21,170 bases of DNA from NCBI GenBank assembly GCA_019418305.1, contig DYCA01000017.1:1-21170 (forward strand). Direction: 5' to 3'. The notes under the pieces were generated by a model. It was given only the letters and a program-made list of their open reading frames with translations, ran no database searches and had not been told where the DNA came from. Position numbers and translations under genes: made by a program. Positions 14,868 through 21,170 of this stretch are shown here, piece after piece. Position 1 is the stretch's first letter. Each line of letters opens with the position of its first letter. The DNA comes from Clostridiales bacterium. GTDB taxonomy: Bacteria > Bacillota > Clostridia > Oscillospirales > Butyricicoccaceae.

Positions 14868-15854
14868 TTAAACCGTGCCGAGCGTTCGGGCGCATGGCAG
14901 ACCGAAGCCGTCGCGCGCCGCGCGCACACCGCAGCCGATTGCCTTGGCCATCACATAGGACGCAAGCGTGCCCACCGCATTGAGGTCGGCTTTCTCATGA
15001 CCGACCGAACATGCGTAAATCGAGTCTCCGTCCGCCGTGGTGTGCACCGGGCGAATGGCGCGCGCAAAGCCGTTGTGCGCCATCGAGGCCACGCGCGTCA
15101 GTTCTGCCTTGCTGAAAGCCGCATTGGTTACAATCGCACCAATCGTAGTATTGGTTGCGGTTTTTTTATTGGCAGAAAACGGATTGCGTGCCGTTTCGAT
15201 ACCCGCATACATCTGCTCCTCGGTCGAGCGCAGGCCGCGCCCGTCCTCCGTGCGCAGACCGGCAATCTGCTTACCGGTATCCACATCAAAGATGTCGCCC
15301 AGCGCGTTAACCACTACAATCGCACCCACGCGAATCGCGCCTGCCTGCACGGCGTATGCGCCGATGCCGCTCTTCATCGCATAGGGCGCGCCGCAGAACT
15401 TACCGACCGTTGCGCCCATGCCGCCGCCGACGCAGCCCAGCTGTATCTCGGTGCGCGAAGCCTGTTCACATGCATGATACGCCATCGCGCCGCCCGGACG
15501 GACGGTCTTATCTCCAATGGCAAGGTCAAAAATGCACGACTGCGCGACCAGCGGCACAGGCGTGATGCCGGTGTCGAAGCCGATGCCGCGCTCCTCGAGA
15601 AAGCGCATCACACCGCCCGCGGCATCCAGCCCGAAGGCCGACCCGCCCGAAAGCACCAGCGCGTGCAGCCCCGCCGCATCCGCTACCGGCGCCAGCAGCG
15701 GTGTTTCCCGGCTTGCCGGACCGCCGCCGCGAATATCCACCCCCGTGGGTGCGCACTCATCAAACAATAATACGGTCACACCTGTGCCGGCCTGCTCATC
15801 CTGCGCCTGACCGACCCGAAATCCACCGACCTGCATAAAATCAATCTGCTGCAT
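14868..15854 (-). CDS. P1 family peptidase (DmpA/BapA-type Ntn hydrolase)
   Basis: Self-processing N-terminal-nucleophile aminopeptidase family; known members (DmpA, BapA) remove N-terminal D-amino acids or beta-amino acids from short peptides. 328 residues from the chosen start. Family landmarks are VTVLLFDECAPTGVDIRGGGP, ALVLSGGSAFGLDAAGGV near the N-terminus and TNTTIGAIVTNAAFSK about two thirds along, where the auto-cleavage site and nucleophile (Thr here) would lie. Start is ATG 15852-15854 with AGGAGG 6 bases upstream. An in-frame ATG at 15902 would put the terminator hairpin 15871-15899 inside the coding region and lacks a ribosome site, so it is rejected. Physical substrate unknown. 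Confidence 0.88.
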   Translation of the reverse strand: MQQIDFMQVGGFRVGQAQDEQAGTGVTVLLFDECAPTGVDIRGGGPASRETPLLAPVADAAGLHALVLSGGSAFGLDAAGGVMRFLEERGIGFDTGITPVPLVAQSCIFDLAIGDKTVRPGGAMAYHACEQASRTEIQLGCVGGGMGATVGKFCGAPYAMKSGIGAYAVQAGAIRVGAIVVVNALGDIFDVDTGKQIAGLRTEDGRGLRSTEEQMYAGIETARNPFSANKKTATNTTIGAIVTNAAFSKAELTRVASMAHNGFARAIRPVHTTADGDSIYACSVGHEKADLNAVGTLASYVMAKAIGCGVRAARDGFGLPCARTLGTV

Positions 15855-15870
15855 ACCGTTCCTCCTGTGA

Positions 15871-15899
15871 AAAAAAGCTGCAAAGAATGCAGCTTTTTT
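15871..15899 (-). terminator. Perfect hairpin terminator between the ECF gene and the peptidase gene
   Basis: Perfect 12-bp arms (15871-15882, 15888-15899), 5-base loop and T6-T7 tail in the leftward transcript. It ends 4 bases before the AGGAGG of the peptidase gene, leaving no room for another promoter after it. Peptidase expression must come from read-through or from a start upstream of the hairpin. Confidence 0.85.
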
Positions 15900-15921
15900 C
15901 ATTTTTCTGTTCTATTTTCTA

Positions 15922-16581
15922 TCAAGCAGCTCCTTGCTGTGCACTTTTGGCGCCGCGCCGGCCAAAAATGCCGATCAGCACCTTGCCGACTGCCAATGTC
16001 AGCACCGCAGCGATCAACGCTTCGGGCACGCCGTTGACAGCAACCACGCCCATAATGACCTTGAGCAGCAGATCATAGCTCTGACCGCCTGCCGCCGCAT
16101 ACTGTTCACCGAACAGCAGATAAATCAGGCCCATAACGCCAATCGTGTTGACCATTGAGCCGATGAAACCCGCTACCGGCAGCGCCAATGCCTGCTTGTC
16201 ATGTGAGATGCGCATGATAAGCTGGAACACCAGACCCGCTATCACACCGATCAGCACGCGCGGCACAATCGCCACGATAAGGCTGGTCCAGCTGCCGGAG
16301 AACTCCGGGCTGAAGCTGTAAAACGGGGTGAACACAAACGAAGTCAGATTTGGCGTAATTGTTGCGCGAATGACGCTTGTCACACCAAACACCCCGCCGA
16401 GTACACCACCCATCTTGGGGCCCAGCAGGCACGCGCCCAGAATGACCGGGATGTGCATGGTCGTTGCATTCATAAAGCCGAGCGGTATGTAGCCCAGCGG
16501 CGTGAACGCCAGCACCAGTTCGAGTGCCACCAGCAATGCCATCTGCGCTAGCAGCCTTACGTCTGTCTTTTTTTGATTCAT
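15922..16581 (-). CDS. panT: ECF transporter S component, probably pantothenate (PanT-like)
   Basis: Substrate-binding membrane subunit of an energy-coupling-factor vitamin importer; it needs EcfA, EcfA' and EcfT, none of which are here (as in group II ECF systems that share a module). 219 residues with about six membrane segments. The N-terminal part LGYIPLGFMNATTMHIPVIL and GACLLGPKMGGVLGGVFGVTS match PanT-type S components, and the coaX-like gene just upstream supports pantothenate. Start is ATG 16579-16581 with AGGAGG 10 bases upstream; a start 30 codons earlier has no support. Gap to coaX is 68 bp without a clear terminator, so co-transcription is likely. Another vitamin substrate cannot be excluded. 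Confidence 0.8.
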   Translation of the reverse strand: MNQKKTDVRLLAQMALLVALELVLAFTPLGYIPLGFMNATTMHIPVILGACLLGPKMGGVLGGVFGVTSVIRATITPNLTSFVFTPFYSFSPEFSGSWTSLIVAIVPRVLIGVIAGLVFQLIMRISHDKQALALPVAGFIGSMVNTIGVMGLIYLLFGEQYAAAGGQSYDLLLKVIMGVVAVNGVPEALIAAVLTLAVGKVLIGIFGRRGAKSAQQGAA

Positions 16582-16649
16582 ATTCTGTTTTCCTCCTGCT
16601 CCCGTCCCGCCCTTATCGTCGGGTACAGGGCTTATTTTACCAATACGCC

Positions 16650-17420
16650 TCAGGAACGGTTCCGCTTCCAAATCTGGTGCAGACCATCCAGCAACAGATT
16701 TTTGTCGTACTCACATCGAGCATGCAGATACGGCAGCACCAGCGGCGCACTGTCGCCTGTGACCACCACATGCGTTGTCTGCCCCAATGCTTCCGCGAAG
16801 TGATTGACCATACCATCCACCATCGCAGCTGCACCATAGACCGCGCCCACGCGCATCGCATCAACCGTGTTGCGCGCCAGAACGCTCTCGTTTTTGGCTT
16901 CGAGTGCCACTGAGGGCAGCTGCGCCGCCTGCTCACGCAGGGCTTCCACGCTCAGCCGCACGCCCGCGGTAATGGCAGAACCGACCAGCGCGCCCGCCGC
17001 GTCGAGTACCGTGAAGGTTGTTGCCGTGCCCAGACAGACCACCACACAGGGCAGTTTGCCCTTGGCACGCGCTGCCACAGCGGCCGCCACGCGGTCCGAG
17101 CCAACCTGCCGCGGCTGCTCCGAGCGGATGTTCAAGCCGGTTTTCACCCCGCTGGACACCTCAATCACATCGGTCACGCCCAGCAGGCGTAATGCATCCT
17201 CCAGCACGGACACCATGCCCGGCACCACCGAGCTGAGCACCGCGCCGCGAATGCGTCCGGATGGCACACCATACAGGTCAAAGCCCTGCCGCAGCTTGCA
17301 GGCATAGTCATCCCCGGTCTGCTTGGGCTCGGTTGCGATGGAAGCGGCAAAGACCTGCGCGTCTTCCTCATAACCACCCAGCAAAACGTGACTGTTTCCT
17401 GCATTGACTGCAATCAGCAT
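16650..17420 (-). CDS. coaX: Type III pantothenate kinase-like protein (CoaX), altered active site
   Basis: CoaX family (ASKHA fold), which phosphorylates pantothenate in the first step of CoA synthesis. 256 residues, normal length. Retained: GSDRVAAA with the catalytic-base Asp109, GTATTF at 131-136, and NTVDAMRVGAVYGAAAMVDGM. Changed: the phosphate-loop Asp of DxGNT is Asn6 (VNAGNS), the Asp usually before the GTATT loop is Cys129, the GGxIxPG loop reads GSAITAGV, and TGG reads TGD. It could be a divergent active kinase or a pseudoenzyme. Start ATG 17418-17420 with AGGAG 7 bases upstream; the open frame continues upstream but without family sequence. It has its own strong promoter and leads the coaX-panT unit. 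Confidence 0.85.
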   Translation of the reverse strand: MLIAVNAGNSHVLLGGYEEDAQVFAASIATEPKQTGDDYACKLRQGFDLYGVPSGRIRGAVLSSVVPGMVSVLEDALRLLGVTDVIEVSSGVKTGLNIRSEQPRQVGSDRVAAAVAARAKGKLPCVVVCLGTATTFTVLDAAGALVGSAITAGVRLSVEALREQAAQLPSVALEAKNESVLARNTVDAMRVGAVYGAAAMVDGMVNHFAEALGQTTHVVVTGDSAPLVLPYLHARCEYDKNLLLDGLHQIWKRNRS

Positions 17421-17454
17421 GGTGCATCTCCTATTCCGGCGTATTGTCACCGAT

Positions 17455-17483
17455 ATTATACGCCCCTGACGCCCGCTTGGCAA
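17455..17483 (-). promoter_or_regulatory. Promoter of coaX-panT
   Basis: Minus-strand TTGCCA (17478-17483), 17 bp, TATAAT (17455-17460). The -35 begins 4 bp after the stop of the preceding gene. The leader is only about 28 nt. Confidence 0.8.
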
Positions 17484-17487
17484 GCAT

Positions 17488-17841
17488 TTATTTGGGCAGC
17501 ATAACGGGCGCCGCCAGCAGCGTCCAGAGCGCCGCGTATTTGGGGCAGATTTGACCTTGGATGTTGCCTTTTTCCTGCGAATAGTCCCACACATCCATGT
17601 GGTAAACGCGGTTGACCGTACAGCCGACCACATATTCTGCCGCCGTGATGCACGCCGCGCCACACAGACAGCGCGCAATCGGCTTCTCCTCGCGCACATG
17701 GCCACGCAGCCGATGCAGCCCGACCAGCACCGCGCCGCCGGTCAGCGCCATCGTCCAGTGGGTATGCCCGCGCCAAAGCATTTCGATGAGCGAATAGCCG
17801 CCCGCCCCTAACAAAAAAAGTCCCGCTGTTTGTCCTTTCAT
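17488..17841 (-). CDS. Small membrane protein, putative ABC-transporter type IV (CmpB-like) family
   Basis: 117-residue protein with about four hydrophobic segments. Landmarks are GYSLIEMLWRGHTHWTMALTGG near the N-terminus and EYVVGCTVNRVYHMDVWDYS with GNIQGQICPKYAALW near the C-terminus, a pattern common in clostridial membrane proteins labelled 'putative ABC transporter permease' (PF06541-like). No ATPase or partner is nearby, so a transport role is only a label. Start is ATG 17839-17841 with GGTGA 6 bases upstream; the adjacent GTG is an alternative. It shares the WDYS...GQIC motif with the 18353-18904 protein, so the two are distant paralogues. It follows the nucleoside deoxyribosyltransferase gene after 41 bp. 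Confidence 0.75.
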   Translation of the reverse strand: MKGQTAGLFLLGAGGYSLIEMLWRGHTHWTMALTGGAVLVGLHRLRGHVREEKPIARCLCGAACITAAEYVVGCTVNRVYHMDVWDYSQEKGNIQGQICPKYAALWTLLAAPVMLPK

Positions 17842-17882
17842 CACAAATCACCGGAACTTATTTTACCTGTTTCTTTATTATT

Positions 17883-18341
17883 TTATGCCTGCTCGGCGCG
17901 GCAAACCGCAAGCGCTGCTGCAAAATCGCCCTCAATTATGCGCGCGCTGCAAGACAGCATCAGATTGAGCGGCAGGCCGAAATCCTCAACCGAAAAGTCG
18001 TTTTCGTCCCGCTCACCCAGCTTTTCCCGCAGGCTACGCGCATCCGATACATAACCGTACACCGTTTTGCCCTTGGCAATGGCATAGCCGACTTCAAAGC
18101 AGGTACCGCTGTCCGGCTCCGCCCCGCGGAAGGGGTTGAGGTTGGCGATGACGATATCCGCACTGTCAATCAGCCCGCAGTTGCCCGCAAAAATCTCCTG
18201 CGCGGTATCCGCCTCGTTGTCAAACGGGTACAGGCCGACGAATCCCTTTTCTGCACACATCATCTTCATTTTCGCGCCGCGCTGCTTGGCGTCCGGCGCG
18301 AATACATCAAAGCCTGCAAGATAAATCTTTTTCAATTCCAT
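17883..18341 (-). CDS. Nucleoside 2-deoxyribosyltransferase
   Basis: Family that exchanges or hydrolyses the base of 2'-deoxynucleosides in nucleotide salvage. 152 residues, typical length. Motifs: IYLAGFDVFAPDA at the N-terminus, CGLIDSADIVIANLNPFRG, EPDSGTCFEVGYAIAKGKTVYGY with the probable catalytic Glu in FEVG, and a C-terminal NLMLSCSA helix. The start is uncertain: GAGGAG is only 1 base before the ATG at 18339-18341 but 7 bases before an in-frame TTG two codons later (18333-18335), which would give MKKIYLAGF. The gene lies 11 bp after the CmpB-like gene and is probably in the same operon. Confidence 0.85.
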   Translation of the reverse strand: MELKKIYLAGFDVFAPDAKQRGAKMKMMCAEKGFVGLYPFDNEADTAQEIFAGNCGLIDSADIVIANLNPFRGAEPDSGTCFEVGYAIAKGKTVYGYVSDARSLREKLGERDENDFSVEDFGLPLNLMLSCSARIIEGDFAAALAVCRAEQA

Positions 18342-18352
18342 TCTCCTCTTCT

Positions 18353-18904
18353 TCAGCGCAGCACGCGGCTCACGCAATCCACTACAAACAGTACAAACAG
18401 CACCACAAATAAAATCTGCCGCCATCTTTTATCCAGCCGCGCCATCCCCTTTTCCAGCAGCGGCTGCAAGCCGTACAGGATAATCATACCGCCCACGCCG
18501 AAGCGCAGGCTGGCCGACAGACAGATACGCCCCTGCCACTGGATGCTGTAGCGTGTATAGTCCCATAACCAGCCGCCGGTCGTCCACTCGAGCAAGTAAC
18601 TGGCAATCAGCTCCACCACGGTCGTCAGCACAACCACCGCAACAAACACCACAACCGGCATGACGTTGACCCTGCCAACCCGCAGCGGTTTGTGTGACAA
18701 TGGCCGCAGACAGACCAAAATCAGCAGTGCCCCGATACCGTATACCGGCAGATACGGCCCAAACAGAAAACCGCGGTTGGAAAAGCCCCAGCGATATACC
18801 ACAACCTCCAGGAACACCTCATATAACCAGCCAAGCGCTGAATACATCCAAAAATACAGAAAGCCTGTCTGAAAGCGTTCCATTCCGGCCTTTCTTTCCG
18901 TCAT
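18353..18904 (-). CDS. Membrane protein, putative ABC-transporter type IV (CmpB) family
   Basis: 183 residues with about five membrane segments. The PF06541 pattern is clear: FLYFWMYSALGWLYEVFLE at the N-terminus, NRGFLFGPYLPVYGIGALL, then ELIASYLLEWTTGGWLWDYT and QGRICLSASLRFG. Function unknown; despite the family name there is no ATPase or ABC partner here. ATG start with AGAGGA 8 bases upstream; a second ATG seven codons later is possible. It probably heads a unit with the deoxyribosyltransferase and the smaller CmpB-like gene, from the promoter at 18952-18960. Confidence 0.82.
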   Translation of the reverse strand: MTERKAGMERFQTGFLYFWMYSALGWLYEVFLEVVVYRWGFSNRGFLFGPYLPVYGIGALLILVCLRPLSHKPLRVGRVNVMPVVVFVAVVVLTTVVELIASYLLEWTTGGWLWDYTRYSIQWQGRICLSASLRFGVGGMIILYGLQPLLEKGMARLDKRWRQILFVVLFVLFVVDCVSRVLR

Positions 18905-18951
18905 AACTGCAATCCTCTCTCCTCTAACGGCATCTCATCCATTGTACCAGC

Positions 18952-18960
18952 AGTATATCA
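18952..18960 (-). promoter_or_regulatory. Extended -10 promoter for the CmpB-like operon
   Basis: Minus-strand TGATATACT: TATACT with TG one base upstream (extended -10). The -35 region is poor, as allowed for extended -10 promoters. It lies about 48 bp before the start codon and just after the terminator at 18992-19020. Confidence 0.55.
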
Positions 18961-18991
18961 TACTTTTGCATCCGGGAAAAGCACACACAGC

Positions 18992-19020
18992 AAAAGCGGC
19001 CGCATAAAGCGACCGCTTTT
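18992..19020 (-). terminator. Terminator after the acyltransferase gene
   Basis: Twelve-base arms (18992-19003, 19009-19020), paired throughout with one G-U in the leftward transcript, 5-base loop. The tail is only TTTT, so efficiency may be moderate. Confidence 0.75.
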
Positions 19021-19029
19021 CTCTTGGAA

Positions 19030-20154
19030 TTATGTTTTTGCCGGGCTGCGCATCCGCCGAATCCCACGGCGTGCCATCGCCACCAGACTGTCCACCGCCC
19101 ATGCGATAATCACAGCACCCAAAATCGTACATACGGTCAGCACTGCATAAAACACATAGCGATTCATTTCCGGCCAGCGCTCCAGCAAAAAGCGCGAACA
19201 ACGGGTGAGCACCAGCACATGCGCCAGATAGGCTTCATAGGAATGCCGTCCCACAAACCCACATACCCGCTGTACCATACGCCAACGTGCCAGCCACTCC
19301 GCCACCCCGTATAGAAACAGGATGGTCACCATGGTCATCACCGCATAACCGGGCGAAAAATAGCTGACACAGTTAAAATTGACCTCGCCCTTCTGATATA
19401 CCGCGCGCACGCTCAACCACATCGCATAGCCCAGCGCGCCGGCACATATCAGTCCTGCCGGCACGACCAGACGACGCGCCCATGCGGCGAAAGCATCGGG
19501 AAACGAACCGCATAGCGCGCCCAGTGTAAAATAACCCGTCCACAGCAAAAAGCCGCGTGTGCGCCAAGTGACGAGCATCTGATGCGCCCAACCATCGCTT
19601 GGACGGAAAGCAAGCAGCAGCAACCACGCACCCAGCAGCACCGCGCATGCCACAACCATTCGCCGCCGGGTCGTGCAGCATCGCCGCAATCCGTTCCGTG
19701 CGGCGAAAAACAGCGGCACCAATACGACGAACTGTAAAATCATCGTCACATACCAGAGGTGATAGCTTGCATCGCCATAAACCATGCCCCGTGCCACGCT
19801 GCGCAGTGTCACCGGCTTTTCTGCGTACCATAGATACACCGCTGTCCATATCGCATAAGGCAGCACCAGCTGCCGCACGCGCTTTGCCAGATACGGCACA
19901 TAGCGCGGAGATTCCTGATATACATAAAACAGTGCCGCACCAAACAGCATCACAAACAGCGGTACGGCGAAGCGAAGCAGTTCAAACGAAGCGGCGACGA
20001 CCACCTTTTCGCTCGAGCTAATATCATAGCGGCGCGCATACGCCCCCAATATATGCTGCACCGCGACCGCCGCAAATGCGGCGGTGCGCAGTACATCCCA
20101 TGACGGCACATGCGGTCTGCGTGCAGCAGCCGCGCCGTCCTTTGTTTGTGTCAT
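19030..20154 (-). CDS. Membrane acyltransferase, family 3
   Basis: 374-residue protein with about ten membrane segments, of the acyltransferase-3 family (PF01757) that acetylates or otherwise acylates cell-surface sugars and polymers. Landmarks: SWDVLRTAAFAAVAVQHI with the family Arg/His region at the N-terminus, ELLRFAVPLFVMLFGAALF, YHLWYVTMILQFVVLVPLFF, and FVGRHSYEAYLAHVLVL near the C-terminus. The acceptor is unknown and no glycan genes adjoin it. ATG start with a weak AGG about 9 bases upstream. It follows pgi by 27 bp on the same strand without a terminator, so co-transcription with pgi is likely. Confidence 0.88.
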   Translation of the reverse strand: MTQTKDGAAAARRPHVPSWDVLRTAAFAAVAVQHILGAYARRYDISSSEKVVVAASFELLRFAVPLFVMLFGAALFYVYQESPRYVPYLAKRVRQLVLPYAIWTAVYLWYAEKPVTLRSVARGMVYGDASYHLWYVTMILQFVVLVPLFFAARNGLRRCCTTRRRMVVACAVLLGAWLLLLAFRPSDGWAHQMLVTWRTRGFLLWTGYFTLGALCGSFPDAFAAWARRLVVPAGLICAGALGYAMWLSVRAVYQKGEVNFNCVSYFSPGYAVMTMVTILFLYGVAEWLARWRMVQRVCGFVGRHSYEAYLAHVLVLTRCSRFLLERWPEMNRYVFYAVLTVCTILGAVIIAWAVDSLVAMARRGIRRMRSPAKT

Positions 20155-20181
20155 TTGAGCAAACCTGAATGTTTTGCTTGC

Positions 20182-21170
20182 TTACAGACGCGCTTCCAGC
20201 TCGCGGCGGCGCTCCTCGAAGCCCGGCTTGCCCAGCAGTGCAAACATGTTCTTCTTATACGCCTCTACACCCGGCTGGTTAAACGGGTTGACACCGAGCA
20301 GATAGCCCGAGATGCCGCAGGCCTTCTCAAAGAAGTAAACCAGATAACCGAAGTGCCATGCGTCAGCCTTGTCAATTTCCACGATGATGTTGGGCGTGCC
20401 GCCGTCCATATGCGCCATCAGCGTACCCTGATACGCCTTGGAGTTGACAAACTGCACGCTCTTGCCCGCCAGATAATTCAGACCATCGATATCCTCGGCA
20501 GTTTCCTCGATATAGCTCTCCGAGCGCGGCTCCTTAACCCATACCACGGTCTCAAACATGTTGCGCGTACCATCCTGAATGAACTGACCAATCGAGTGCA
20601 GGTCGGTCGAGAAGTTGGCCGAGGTCGCAAACAGGCCCTTGTGGTCCTTACCCTCGGACTCGTCGAACAGCTGCTTGAACCACTCGCCGAGCATGACGAG
20701 CGACGGCTCGTAGTTGACGAGAATCTCCATCGCCTTACCCTTCTGGTGCAGGATGTTGCGCAGCGCGGCATACTTCGCGCAGTCATGGTCCGTGCCTTCC
20801 GCAAACGCCTTGCGCGCCTCGGCCGCACCGGCCATTGCCGCATCGATGTCCACACCGGCCGCCGCCATCGGCAGCAGACCAACCGCCGTCAGCACGGAGA
20901 AACGGCCGCCGACGTCATCCGGTACGACAAAGGTCTCGTAGCCCTCGTCGTCCGCGAGCTTCTTGAGCGCGCCGCGCGCCTTGTCGGTGGTTGCAAAGAT
21001 ACGCTCCTTTGCGCCTTCCTTGCCGTACTTCTCCTCGATGAGCTTTTTGAAGATGCGGAACGCGATAGCCGGCTCGGTCGTCGTACCCGATTTGGAGATG
21101 ACGTTGATGCAGAAATCACGGTCCCCGATAATTTTGACAACATCATTCAGATACGAGGACGAGATATTGC
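20182..21170 (-). CDS. pgi: Glucose-6-phosphate isomerase, N-terminus cut by window edge
   Basis: Interconverts glucose-6-phosphate and fructose-6-phosphate in glycolysis. The frame is open to the right edge, so about 329 codons of a protein of roughly 445-450 are visible and the start is missing. Diagnostic stretches: [20 protein letters not shown] (substrate phosphate loop), [21 protein letters not shown], and the C-terminal [41 protein letters not shown] at 20893-20895 could be mistaken for a start but lies inside the conserved [11 protein letters not shown]. Likely promoter lies outside the window. Confidence 0.96.
   Translation of the reverse strand, partial: NISSSYLNDVVKIIGDRDFCINVISKSGTTTEPAIAFRIFKKLIEEKYGKEGAKERIFATTDKARGALKKLADDEGYETFVVPDDVGGRFSVLTAVGLLPMAAAGVDIDAAMAGAAEARKAFAEGTDHDCAKYAALRNILHQKGKAMEILVNYEPSLVMLGEWFKQLFDESEGKDHKGLFATSANFSTDLHSIGQFIQDGTRNMFETVVWVKEPRSESYIEETAEDIDGLNYLAGKSVQFVNSKAYQGTLMAHMDGGTPNIIVEIDKADAWHFGYLVYFFEKACGISGYLLGVNPFNQPGVEAYKKNMFALLGKPGFEERRRELEARL

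Noticed and set aside
14769..15770. 333-codon plus-strand open frame opposite the P1 peptidase gene
   Set aside because: It starts inside the YeiH-family gene and runs through a terminator hairpin. The peptidase on the other strand has clear family motifs and a strong ribosome site.
17421..17705. 95-codon N-terminal extension of the coaX frame
   Set aside because: The extension is Arg/Cys-rich, overlaps the upstream gene on the same strand and the coaX promoter, and the canonical CoaX start has a good ribosome site.
17488..17841. Truncated pseudogene of the 183-residue CmpB-like protein
   Set aside because: It has its own conserved N-terminal pattern (IEMLWRGHTHW) and intact C-terminal motif, and clostridial proteins of this short length are common, so it reads as a complete separate family member.
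1..21170. Mobile element, prophage, CRISPR array, toxin-antitoxin or defence island
   Set aside because: No transposase, integrase, repeat-spacer array, att-like direct repeats or defence gene was seen; all genes are core or common accessory functions.

Overview
The window reads as ordinary chromosome of a spore-forming, anaerobic-type Firmicute (Clostridia; Oscillospirales or a near relative is my guess). The basis is an adjacent spoIVB-spo0A pair with Spo0A boxes, a Rex repressor with a clostridial-type operator, a Glu111-type MetA, a YwlE-type arginine phosphatase, a Bacillus-like PolA without a working proofreading site, and strong AGGAGG ribosome sites. Coding regions look fairly GC-rich and intergenic regions AT-rich. 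Nineteen protein genes are supported; 17 lie on the minus strand and only metA and the YeiH-family transporter on the plus strand. I found no rRNA or tRNA gene, CRISPR array, insertion sequence or prophage. No stretch over 300 bases lacks a gene.

Left part (1-5260): two near-consensus minus-strand promoters fire out of the left edge and resemble tandem rRNA promoters. A divergent promoter drives metA (homoserine O-acetyltransferase). metA converges on rex, with one palindromic terminator between them. rex lies behind icd (isocitrate dehydrogenase), and the icd promoter carries a good Rex operator over its -10 element. Upstream is an aconitase gene with a GC-rich, hairpin-filled leader. acn and icd together make 2-oxoglutarate from citrate.

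Middle (5262-12807): a housekeeping cluster read leftward, polA - ywlE-type phosphatase - rimI - GNAT - small protein - tsaD, with short gaps or overlaps. Upstream are spo0A and spoIVB. Three 0A boxes phased at 10 bp lie between those two genes.

Right part (12808-21170): a LysR regulator and a YeiH-family transporter are divergent, with overlapping promoters. Next is a leftward unit of coaX-like gene, ECF transporter S component (PanT-like) and P1/DmpA-type peptidase. It has a strong promoter, a perfect terminator hairpin just before the peptidase ribosome site, and a final bidirectional terminator. Then come two small membrane proteins of the 'ABC-transporter type IV' (CmpB) family flanking a nucleoside 2-deoxyribosyltransferase, a membrane acyltransferase, and glucose-6-phosphate isomerase cut by the right edge.

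The best candidate for something undescribed is the coaX-like/PanT/P1-peptidase unit. The kinase lacks several conserved active-site residues, and the peptidase family includes enzymes that release beta-alanine, a pantothenate building block. The icd-rex feedback circuit and the structured acn leader come next.
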